In this document: positions 43,301-51,285 of the stretch, piece by piece
Position numbering within the stretch: position 1 is the stretch's first letter
Layout of the letters: every line of letters starts with the position of its first letter
NCBI GenBank assembly: GCA_964487745.1
Contig: CAZASG010000002.1
Location: 62,001-126,000, forward strand
Direction: 5' to 3'
Length of the DNA: 64,000 nucleotides
Source of the DNA: Desulfolinea sp964487745
GTDB lineage: Bacteria > Chloroflexota > Anaerolineae > Anaerolineales > Villigracilaceae
Notes under the pieces: model-generated
Database searches by the model: none
Seen by the model: the letters and a program-made list of their open reading frames with translations, nothing else
Told to the model about the DNA's origin: nothing
Position numbers and translations under genes: made by a program

Positions 43301-46300
43301 TTATCCTTTTTTATCGTTTTCTATCTCTGCAGGCGTAATTGAAAAATAATCACGCCTACCTTTAAACCCACTATTGAAGTTTATTTCTCGCCAATGCGCG
43401 GGCAGATCGGGATTTGTAGAAAGCACTTCATTGCTGGTGTCCAATCCGGCAAAGGCACGCAGAACGAAGAAGGCTGTCCCCGTCATTACCCCGGCGTGGA
43501 TACCTTCCTTTGTCGTGCCGCCCTGAATATCGACATAGTCGCTTTGCAGGGCTTGGGTGTAGAGTTGCCAGCTCAACTGCTTATCGCCGAGCAGGTGTGC
43601 CAGATAAGCGTGAACAAGCCGACTTAAGGTCGATCCGTGCGATGTTCGTTGAAGGTAGTAATCGAAATTTTTCCGCAAAAAATCTTCGGGCAGTGTAATG
43701 CCCAAATCCATCAGCACTTTTTTGACCTGTTCCTCGCCGAGAACGTAGAAGATCATCAGGGCATCGGCTTGTTTCGCGACCTTGTAATCGTCAGCTGATT
43801 TACCCTCGGCTTTCAGGATGCGATCCATACGATGGATATTGCCATACGTCTCGTGGTAATGCGCCCAATCGAGTTCCTTCAGATCGAAATAGCCTTCAAA
43901 TTGTTCGAGAATACCCTCTTCACTGATCGGGACGGCAAGACGCTGCGAAATGTTGCGCCACCGCGTCAGTTCATCATTTGAGAGCTGCAATTTCTCAAGC
44001 AACGTAGTTTTTGCCTTTTCACTCATTTTTGTGAGCAGATTAAAAGCGCGTTGCAACGACCACGCTACAAGGATATTTGTATAGCTATTATTTTTTAGCC
44101 CACCCTCGCTGGCGCCTGGGTATTTCTCATGGAACTCGTCCGGGCCCATCACGCCGTGAATGTCATAACGCGCGCTTTCTTCATTGAATAGAGTCTTGTC
44201 CGCCCAAAAACGACAGACTTCCAAAAAGACTTCCGCGCCGTGATCTTCCAGAAAATCCTGGTCTTCATTCACCCACAGATAATCCCAGATATTGTAGGCG
44301 ACCGCCAAATTTACATGCCGTTGCAGCGTGCTAAAATCCGCGCCCCATTTTCCCGAAAGCGGGTTTAGATGCAAGGTCTGCGTTTCCTCGCCTCCGCTGC
44401 TCCCACTCTGCCAAGGGTACATTGCCCCTGTAAACCCATGCGCATTGGCATAGGCTCGCGCCGCATCCAGACGGCGGCAACGATACATAAGAATGGAGCG
44501 TGCCGTCTCAGGCAAATGTAAATTCAAGAAAGGCAGAATATACAACTCGTCCCAAAAAACATGTCCTCGGTAGGCTTCTCCGCTCAAACCACGCGCGGGA
44601 ATACCGGCATCCAGCCCCGCGTTATGGGGCGACGCCGTCAACATAGTGTGATAAAGATGCAGACGAATCAGTTTCTGCGAGATGCGGTCGCCCTCGATCC
44701 GGATGTCGATCTTCTCCCAGATCTTTTCCCAGGCAGATGCGCTAGTTTTGCAAAGCTCATCAAAACTCTTCATTTTGGATAGCACATTCTGCGCCGCATC
44801 AAGCGGACGATCAACCTGCTCCTGGTTGGATGCATAGATCGCCACCAATTTATCTACTGATAAAGGGACGCCTTTTTTGGCATCTACCGTAAAAGTCGTC
44901 GTCGCCCGCGCCTTCGTATGGACTTGCTCAAAAGTAGGCGTAATCTCTGTTCCACCAAGAGATACTTCCAAATGTGCTGCCTCGCCGATCAAAATTTCCG
45001 ATTGATTGGTCTTCACAAGCAACACGCTCTGCGCTCCGTCTCCCTCGACCTTTACCCCTTCGAGATGCCTGGAACTCAAATCCCTGTAACGCGCCACTCC
45101 CGAATTAATGATCTCCCCGTCCAGCATCGAACGGATGGTGATCTTCCCTTCATAATTCAGCGGCGTGATCTCATAACGCAACCCGGCCAAATGCGGGTCG
45201 TCCATACTCGCCAAACGCTGCGAGATGATTTTTGTCTGATGTCCTTCGGCGTCTTCAATGACCATTTCGCGTCGTACTATCCCCGTGCGGAAATCGAGAC
45301 AGCGGGTAATCTCCAAGATACTCCAACCGCCGCCCTCGGCGGCGGGGACGAACCATTCTCCATCTCCAACTTTGAAGGTAATCGGCAACCAATTCGGCAC
45401 ATTTACAAAATCTTCATTGCTAACCGTGCGCCCGCTGACTTCCGATTCAAGACGATTGTAAAGTCCAGCGATATAAGTGCCGGGATAATTATGCTCGTCA
45501 GCAAAACTCTCTTCAAGCGCGCCGCGTGTGCCAAAATAACCATTCCCCACGCTCAAAAGCGTTTCTCTTGTTCCTTCGAGTTCAGGTGCATAATCGTCAT
45601 AGTGGATCGACCATTTTTCATCTTCCAGCCCCTTAGTAAACCATTGGTCAATTTTTTCTATATCAATTTCGGAAAGGTCTTCCACAACAATATCCGCGCC
45701 ATTAATGCGGAGTGCCTGCATATTATCTTCACGCGCCACACCAAGTACCAATCCAAATCCCCCATTGCATCCCGCCTGCACCCCGGAGATGGCATCCTCC
45801 ACGACGACGGCACGATCATAGGCAACGCCCAAATTATCACAAGCAGTCGTGAAAATATCTGTCTGGGGCTTACCCTGTAAACCTAACTCCGCCGAGACAA
45901 CACCGTCCACGCGGGTTTCGATCATTCCCAACAAGCCAACTGTTTCCAGTACGACTTTCGCATTCTTGCTGGACGATGCCACTCCGATACGGATGTCTGC
46001 ATCCCGCAGGGCGTGCATCAGGTCAACGGTGCCCTGATAGACATTTACATTCCCGGCTTTGATAATCTTATTGAAGAGTTCATTCTTGCGATTGCCGAGC
46101 CCACAAACACTCTCTTGGACTGGTGTATCGGTGGGGTCGCCAAAAGGCAATTCAATGCCACGCGATTTAAGAAAAGATGCCACGCCCTGATAACGGGGCT
46201 TGCCATCTACATAGGAAAGATAATCTTCCTCGTGTGTAAACTCACGGAAGGGAGTATTAGTTTTCTCAGCGTGAGAACGCAGAAATTCATCGAACATCTG

Positions 46301-46387
46301 CTTCCAGGCAACGCTATGTGTGGCAGCGGTGTCTGTGATAACCCCGTCGAGGTCGAAGATGACGGCATCAAAATGATGTTTGGTCAT
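43301..46387 (-). CDS. Beta-phosphoglucomutase / GH65 disaccharide phosphorylase fusion
   Basis: A 1028-aa bifunctional protein. Residues about 1-240 form a complete HAD-type beta-phosphoglucomutase: DxD in FDLDGVITDT, SSSKNAKVVLE, and VVVEDAISGVQAG. Residues about 250-1028 are a GH65 phosphorylase (kojibiose, maltose, trehalose or nigerose type) with WDELYILPFL and the catalytic acid E751 in GVMGPDEFHE; the phosphate-site segment HGSTLSRLVHAYLA lies near 935. GH65 releases beta-glucose 1-phosphate, which the fused mutase converts to glucose 6-phosphate, so the fusion channels its product. Fusions of this kind exist in other bacteria, but most loci keep the genes apart (as ycjT and ycjU). Confidence 0.9.
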   Translation of the reverse strand: MTKHHFDAVIFDLDGVITDTAATHSVAWKQMFDEFLRSHAEKTNTPFREFTHEEDYLSYVDGKPRYQGVASFLKSRGIELPFGDPTDTPVQESVCGLGNRKNELFNKIIKAGNVNVYQGTVDLMHALRDADIRIGVASSSKNAKVVLETVGLLGMIETRVDGVVSAELGLQGKPQTDIFTTACDNLGVAYDRAVVVEDAISGVQAGCNGGFGLVLGVAREDNMQALRINGADIVVEDLSEIDIEKIDQWFTKGLEDEKWSIHYDDYAPELEGTRETLLSVGNGYFGTRGALEESFADEHNYPGTYIAGLYNRLESEVSGRTVSNEDFVNVPNWLPITFKVGDGEWFVPAAEGGGWSILEITRCLDFRTGIVRREMVIEDAEGHQTKIISQRLASMDDPHLAGLRYEITPLNYEGKITIRSMLDGEIINSGVARYRDLSSRHLEGVKVEGDGAQSVLLVKTNQSEILIGEAAHLEVSLGGTEITPTFEQVHTKARATTTFTVDAKKGVPLSVDKLVAIYASNQEQVDRPLDAAQNVLSKMKSFDELCKTSASAWEKIWEKIDIRIEGDRISQKLIRLHLYHTMLTASPHNAGLDAGIPARGLSGEAYRGHVFWDELYILPFLNLHLPETARSILMYRCRRLDAARAYANAHGFTGAMYPWQSGSSGGEETQTLHLNPLSGKWGADFSTLQRHVNLAVAYNIWDYLWVNEDQDFLEDHGAEVFLEVCRFWADKTLFNEESARYDIHGVMGPDEFHEKYPGASEGGLKNNSYTNILVAWSLQRAFNLLTKMSEKAKTTLLEKLQLSNDELTRWRNISQRLAVPISEEGILEQFEGYFDLKELDWAHYHETYGNIHRMDRILKAEGKSADDYKVAKQADALMIFYVLGEEQVKKVLMDLGITLPEDFLRKNFDYYLQRTSHGSTLSRLVHAYLAHLLGDKQLSWQLYTQALQSDYVDIQGGTTKEGIHAGVMTGTAFFVLRAFAGLDTSNEVLSTNPDLPAHWREINFNSGFKGRRDYFSITPAEIENDKKG

Positions 46388-46402
46388 GGTAATAATATTT
46401 CT

Positions 46403-47755
46403 CTATTCAATCTCTATTGCGTTCTTCTCAATCACATCCCTGAACCAATAGGCACTCTGCTTGGGAATGCGTTCCAGGGTTTCATAATTAACCCGCACTA
46501 AACCAAAGCGATTGCTATAACCGCGCTCCCATTCAAAATTATCGAAAATGCTCCAAACAAAATAGCCTTTCAGGTTCACACCAAGCTTGATCGCTTCGTG
46601 CAACTCCTTCAAGTGCGCCTTGATATAGCGGATGCGGTCCCAATCTGCCACAAACTCATTTTCATCAGGAGCATCGGGCATCGCGCATCCGTTCTCAGTA
46701 ATATACAAGTCGGGGTTCCCATAATTCTCTTTGATATTCAAAACTTCCCCTTTGATACCTGCCGGATAGATGCCCCAATTCATCTCCGTTTTCCCCCAGC
46801 CGGGAGAAGAGTAAGGCGTAATACGTGCTTTATTCAAGCCGCCAAAAATATCAAAGGAGACGAGGTCTGTGTTGTAATAATTCAATCCCAGAAAATCGAT
46901 CGGCTGCTGGATGAGCTGTAGGTCACCTTCCCGGATTTGGGGTTGATGCGCGCCAATATAATCAAAATGCCGCTGTGGATATTCCCCGTTAAATACCGGG
47001 TCGAGGAAGAGGGCATGTGTCTCATCGTGGACACGTTGGGTAGCGGCTATATCTTCTTCGCGCTCACTGGCAGGCATCAAGCCGTTCAGGTTCAGAATTA
47101 AGCCAATCTCTCCGTTATAACCACCTTCCCGGAATATCTGCACAGCCTTGCCGTGCGACATAAGCATGTGGTGAGCGGTTTGATAAGCCTTTGTATAATC
47201 GCAAATACCCGGAGCATGAAAGCCACTGGCGTAGCCCAAAAAGGATGCCACCCAGGGCTCATTATGCGTTGCCCAAAAATCAACTCGATCGGCAAGTTTA
47301 TCGAAAAGGATCTTGGCATAATCGCCAAACCACTCCACAGAATCCCGGTTCACCCATCCACCCAAGTCCTGGAGTAGTTGGGGAAAGTCCCAATGGTAGA
47401 GAGTGGCTTTCGGACGGATTCCAGCCTCCAGGAGAGCGTCTACGAGGCGATCATAGAAATCCAATCCTTCGGGGTTGATCCGCCCACGTCCTTCTGGCAG
47501 AACACGCGTCCACGCAATGGTAAAGCTATAGCAGGGAATACCAAGTTCCTTAAAGAGGGCAACATCCTGCGGCATCCTGTGATAGTGGTCGCAGGCTACA
47601 TCTCCGGTATCGCCGTTGAGGACATGTGCATCCCAGCGGACAAAGCGATCCCAGATGCTTTCGCCTTTACCGTCTTGATTGTATGCGCCTTCGATCTGGT
47701 ATGCAGAGGCCGCTGTGCCCCATTGAAAGTTTTCAGGGAATTTGAGAGTTGTCAT
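46403..47755 (-). CDS. GH1 beta-glucosidase
   Basis: A 450-aa family-1 glycosidase of normal length. The N-terminal signature FQWGTAASAYQIEGA, acid/base E166 in THNEPW and nucleophile E354 in YITENG are intact, as is LYHWDFPQ. No signal peptide; it hydrolyses imported beta-glucosides or beta-linked disaccharides in the cytoplasm. It is 15 nt upstream of the phosphorylase fusion and 9 nt downstream of the aldo/keto reductase. The ribosome site is weak, suggesting coupling to the upstream gene. Confidence 0.93.
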   Translation of the reverse strand: MTTLKFPENFQWGTAASAYQIEGAYNQDGKGESIWDRFVRWDAHVLNGDTGDVACDHYHRMPQDVALFKELGIPCYSFTIAWTRVLPEGRGRINPEGLDFYDRLVDALLEAGIRPKATLYHWDFPQLLQDLGGWVNRDSVEWFGDYAKILFDKLADRVDFWATHNEPWVASFLGYASGFHAPGICDYTKAYQTAHHMLMSHGKAVQIFREGGYNGEIGLILNLNGLMPASEREEDIAATQRVHDETHALFLDPVFNGEYPQRHFDYIGAHQPQIREGDLQLIQQPIDFLGLNYYNTDLVSFDIFGGLNKARITPYSSPGWGKTEMNWGIYPAGIKGEVLNIKENYGNPDLYITENGCAMPDAPDENEFVADWDRIRYIKAHLKELHEAIKLGVNLKGYFVWSIFDNFEWERGYSNRFGLVRVNYETLERIPKQSAYWFRDVIEKNAIEIE

Positions 47756-47764
47756 ATTTTTAAT

Positions 47765-48790
47765 TTAGAGGGTGCGTGCTCCATATTTTTGCATGAAGCG
47801 ATAAGGATAGCCTTTTTCGAGCGCACTAACTTCGTTGAGTTTCTCTATTTCATCATTACTCAGATCGAGATTAGCTGCACCAAGATTATCTTCAAGTTGT
47901 TTTGGCGTGCGTGCGCCAACGATGACAGAGGCGACTGCTTTTTGCCTGAGTAGCCACGCCAGTGCGATCTGTGAAATGGTTGCGCCTGCATGGGCAGCGG
48001 CGATCTCTTCCATCACGCCAAGCACGTTCCAATTCCGGGCGATATTACGACGCACCCAGGCTTCTTCAGTATCATCGGGCATTACAGCAATACGCCCTTC
48101 AGTTTTTGCATCAGTGGGACGTTGGTCTTCTTTGTACTTGCCTGTCAGGAAGCCACCGCCTAGTGGTCCCCAAGGCGTAATGCCGACGCCTTCGCTTTCG
48201 CAAAGGTCTGAGAATTCATCTTCGATATCGCGGTTGATAAGGCTGTACTGATATTGGGCGGCAACAAAACGTGCCCACCTGTTTGCATCGCTAAGTCCGA
48301 GAGATTTCATCAACTGCCAGGCTTTGAAATTGGAAACACCTATATAGCGAACTTTCCCCGTTGTAACGAGATCATCAAATGCACGCAATGATTCTCCGAT
48401 AGGTGTGAGCGGATCCCAGCAATGCATGTAGAGCAGGTCAATGGTCTCGACATCAAGGCGGCGCAGGCTATCTTCCACGCTTTTCAGGATGTGATAACGT
48501 GAAAGCCCCTCGTCATTTTTTCCTTCCCCCATCGAAAAACGCACTTTAGTGGCAAGAACAACTTGATCGCGACGCCCCTTGATGGCTTCGCCGACAATCT
48601 CCTCCGAACGACCACTGGCATAGACATTGGCAGTGTCAATATGGTTGCCACCTGCATCCAAAAATTGATGGATCATGGTTGTAGAGATTTCTGGCGAGGC
48701 ACTACGTTCGCTATCTTCGCCAAAGATCATTGTGCCAAGTGCGATCTCTGAAACGAGTAATCCACTACTACCAAGCTTTCGATATTTCAT
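47765..48790 (-). CDS. Aldo/keto reductase
   Basis: A 341-aa NAD(P)H-dependent oxidoreductase of the AKR superfamily. The catalytic tetrad is seen as Asp and Tyr in HIDTANVYASG, Lys in LATKV and His in LYMHCWD; the cofactor region VGARTPKQLEDNLGA is near the C-terminus. AAGGAG precedes the ATG. A terminator-like hairpin (48831-48870) separates it from the permease genes, so it may start the enzyme part of the operon from read-through or its own promoter. It could reduce or oxidise a sugar released by the glycosidase. Confidence 0.9.
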   Translation of the reverse strand: MKYRKLGSSGLLVSEIALGTMIFGEDSERSASPEISTTMIHQFLDAGGNHIDTANVYASGRSEEIVGEAIKGRRDQVVLATKVRFSMGEGKNDEGLSRYHILKSVEDSLRRLDVETIDLLYMHCWDPLTPIGESLRAFDDLVTTGKVRYIGVSNFKAWQLMKSLGLSDANRWARFVAAQYQYSLINRDIEDEFSDLCESEGVGITPWGPLGGGFLTGKYKEDQRPTDAKTEGRIAVMPDDTEEAWVRRNIARNWNVLGVMEEIAAAHAGATISQIALAWLLRQKAVASVIVGARTPKQLEDNLGAANLDLSNDEIEKLNEVSALEKGYPYRFMQKYGARTL

Positions 48791-48830
48791 CTTTTCTCCT
48801 TGCTTATTTGATGCAAAGTCCCTTGCTCTA

Positions 48831-48870
48831 AAAAACAGGCTGCGCGTTCTCTAAAGAAGTACACAGCCTG
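48831..48870 (-). terminator. Terminator between the permease and enzyme genes
   Basis: On the minus strand CAGGCTG, an internal loop region, then CAGCCTGTTTTTT form an intrinsic terminator shape 49 nt past the MalG-type permease stop. Read-through would be needed for the downstream sugar-enzyme genes, or a promoter lies between. Confidence 0.65.
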
Positions 48871-48918
48871 AAAATTTGCCCAGTGATTTGATCGGTAGGC
48901 AGTATTTAGATGAAAATG

Positions 48919-50022
48919 CTAGCCTTTCACAGAGCCTGCCAGCATGCCGCGCACAAAATAACGCTGAAGAGCAAAGAAAACAGCGAGTGGCAGGAGCATG
49001 GAAACAAACGCCCCTGCTGTCAGCAGATGCCAATCTTGTCCTTTTTCACCAACGATCGATGCGAGTGCGTACGTGATAACACGTGTTTTTTCGCCGAGGA
49101 AAACAAGGGAAACAAGATAATCGTTCCATACCCAAAGGAACTGGAAGATGGCAAAGGATGCCAGTGAAGGTACTGAAAGCGGCAGGATCAGGCGCACAAA
49201 AATAGTGAAGTTGGATGCACCATCAATGAAGGCAGCTTCAAGCAATTCTCGTGGCAAGGAGCTGATGTAGTTGAAAAGGAGATAGGTCGCCAAGGGCAAG
49301 CCAAATCCTGTATGTGCCAGCCAGATCCCAAGGAAAGTGCCGTTGAGGTCAAGTTTTGTGTAGTCTTGCAAGATAGGGACAAGTGAGATCTGGAGAGGAA
49401 CAACCAGAATGGCAACAACCATTGTAAAGAGCAGGCCTCTGCCAGGGAACTTTAGCCAGGAAAAGCCAAAGGCAGCAAAGGCAGCAATCAGAATAGGAAT
49501 AACGGTAGCGGGAACTGCAACTGCCACGGAGTTTAGAAAAGCGCTGCCAAGGTTATTACCTTTGCGGGTGATCTCATTCCCGCCTGCATCTGTGAAGGAT
49601 ATTTCCTTCCCTGTGACAACGTCTTTATAGTTGTTGAAAGACAAGTTCGTCGCAAAGCCTACCCAAACCTCTTCGCTGATGATGAGCTTACGAGTACGCT
49701 TATTGCCGTACCAGGTTAATTTGCGTCCGTCTGGCAAGACAACACCTTCACGCCATTCTTCGAAAGTGGCTGATACCCCTTCGATCTCCATAATGCTGTT
49801 CACATCGTAAGTATCATCGAGAATGATCTCACCTGTATCTTTATCTTCTTTATGGGGAAATACTGCCCACCAACCGGAGTTAAAGATATCCTGGCTATCA
49901 CGAAACGATGTAATAAAAACACCTAATGTGGGAACTAGCCAGATCGCACAGATCAGGATCAACGCTCCGTTAATAAGGAAAGAAGATCGTCTTTTTTGAC
50001 CTTTCAAGCTTTTTGTAGACAT
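48919..50022 (-). CDS. Carbohydrate ABC transporter permease, MalG type, with enlarged periplasmic loop
   Basis: A 367-aa permease, longer than the usual 270-300. After the first membrane segment (about 15-38) comes a large hydrophilic loop (about 45-150; KEDKDTGEIILDDTYDV and ISEEVWVGFATN) before the transmembrane core. The EAA coupling motif is PRELLEAAFIDGASNF. The start overlaps the upstream permease stop by a single base (TAATG type). It forms the channel with the product of 50022-51161. The loop may contact the tandem binding protein, but that is speculation. Confidence 0.9.
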   Translation of the reverse strand: MSTKSLKGQKRRSSFLINGALILICAIWLVPTLGVFITSFRDSQDIFNSGWWAVFPHKEDKDTGEIILDDTYDVNSIMEIEGVSATFEEWREGVVLPDGRKLTWYGNKRTRKLIISEEVWVGFATNLSFNNYKDVVTGKEISFTDAGGNEITRKGNNLGSAFLNSVAVAVPATVIPILIAAFAAFGFSWLKFPGRGLLFTMVVAILVVPLQISLVPILQDYTKLDLNGTFLGIWLAHTGFGLPLATYLLFNYISSLPRELLEAAFIDGASNFTIFVRLILPLSVPSLASFAIFQFLWVWNDYLVSLVFLGEKTRVITYALASIVGEKGQDWHLLTAGAFVSMLLPLAVFFALQRYFVRGMLAGSVKG

Positions 50023-51161
50023 TAGAAAGCCCTCCTATCCTTATTGAATTCTCGCAGGTTATTTACGATAACGGGAATAACCGCAATAAGGAGAACAATA
50101 GCAATAGCGGATGCTCGCCCTGTATTGCCGTAGGTGAAACGTTGCAAATAGAATTCGTTGGCGATCACGTTCGTGCCATTATTGCCACCTGTCATTACCC
50201 GGACAACATCAAAGAGTTTCAGGCTGAAGATGACGATCGTGGTTGTTACAGTGATCAATGTGCCCTTGATGTAGGGAACTGTTATTTTGAAGAAGGCTTG
50301 CACCTCGGTTGCTCCATCTATACGAGCAGCCTCAAGCAACTCATCGGGGATGCCTTTAATGGCAGAGGAGATAACGACCATCGCAAATCCTGTCTGGAGC
50401 CAAACCATGATAACGATGAGAAAAAGATTGTTCCACGGTGGCAAGCTAAGCCACGGTTGTGACTCACCTCCCAATGCCAAGACAATCGCATTAAGCAAAC
50501 CTATCTCTTCGATCCCGACACCCACCCCTCTGTAGGTGTAGACAAATTTCCAGATCACACCTGCACCAACAAAGGAGATCGCCATCGGCATAAAAATGAT
50601 CGATTTATATACAGATTCAAATCGGCTGCGATCTGCTAATACTGCAACCAGCAAGCCGACCCCCACACTGAGCGAGGTGCCCAAGATCATCCACATCAGG
50701 TTGTTGCGGAAGGTCTCAAGCATTATTCGGTCTGTGAAGGCAAATTTGTAATTATCAAAGATCGCCATCCCCTGACCGACCCATTCCTGCCCAAGCGGTC
50801 CTTTGAAACTCAATACCAACGTACGAAAAACGGGAATGGCAAGATACCATCCCATGATCGCAACAGCGGGACCTATGAAGACGAATGGTTGTAGCCGTCG
50901 CCCCCACTCTCCAGGCAATTGCTCTACAAACCAGTTAGAGACCACAAACAGGAGGGCTACGCCACCAACTCCCCAAAGGATAGCAACTAAAATGATAATG
51001 ATCTGTGGGGCTTCACTATCACGTAGAAAAAGAAAAACTCGCCATAATACCAAGAAGGTGATTACAGGGACAAAGAGAGATACGGTCACTCGTCCAATCG
51101 TTGTTGTAAATACACCAAAAAGTTTTGCTAAAGCAGAAGAGTCTTTTTGTGGCTCAGGCAT
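50022..51161 (-). CDS. Carbohydrate ABC transporter permease, MalF type
   Basis: A 379-aa permease with two extra N-terminal membrane segments (about 20-75) before the six-segment core. The EAA motif is PDELLEAARIDGATEV. AGGAGG lies 9 nt before the ATG. It is preceded by a hairpin (51192-51227) that separates it from the binding-protein gene. No ATPase gene is in the operon, so an MsmX-like shared ATPase encoded elsewhere is needed. Confidence 0.92.
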   Translation of the reverse strand: MPEPQKDSSALAKLFGVFTTTIGRVTVSLFVPVITFLVLWRVFLFLRDSEAPQIIIILVAILWGVGGVALLFVVSNWFVEQLPGEWGRRLQPFVFIGPAVAIMGWYLAIPVFRTLVLSFKGPLGQEWVGQGMAIFDNYKFAFTDRIMLETFRNNLMWMILGTSLSVGVGLLVAVLADRSRFESVYKSIIFMPMAISFVGAGVIWKFVYTYRGVGVGIEEIGLLNAIVLALGGESQPWLSLPPWNNLFLIVIMVWLQTGFAMVVISSAIKGIPDELLEAARIDGATEVQAFFKITVPYIKGTLITVTTTIVIFSLKLFDVVRVMTGGNNGTNVIANEFYLQRFTYGNTGRASAIAIVLLIAVIPVIVNNLREFNKDRRAF

Positions 51162-51191
51162 AAACTTTACCTCCTAAGAGAAAAGTGATTG

Positions 51192-51227
51192 AGAGAGGCA
51201 GAGAACAAAAACGCTCTCTGCCTCTCT
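51192..51227 (-). terminator. Hairpin between binding-protein and permease genes
   Basis: A perfect 12-bp stem (AGAGAGGCAGAG / CTCTGCCTCTCT) with a 12-nt loop and no direct T-run lies between the binding-protein stop and the permease start. It may stabilise the upstream mRNA or reduce transcription of the permeases. Confidence 0.55.
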
Positions 51228-51285
51228 ATTCTACAGCCTTACATCAGTTTCGCGTATAGCGAATAAAGAAGTAAGAGAATGAAGA

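Noticed and set aside
44918..45880. A 320-codon plus-strand frame opposite the GH65 fusion gene
   Set aside because: It is the antisense of a gene with intact catalytic motifs; the translation shows no recognisable fold.
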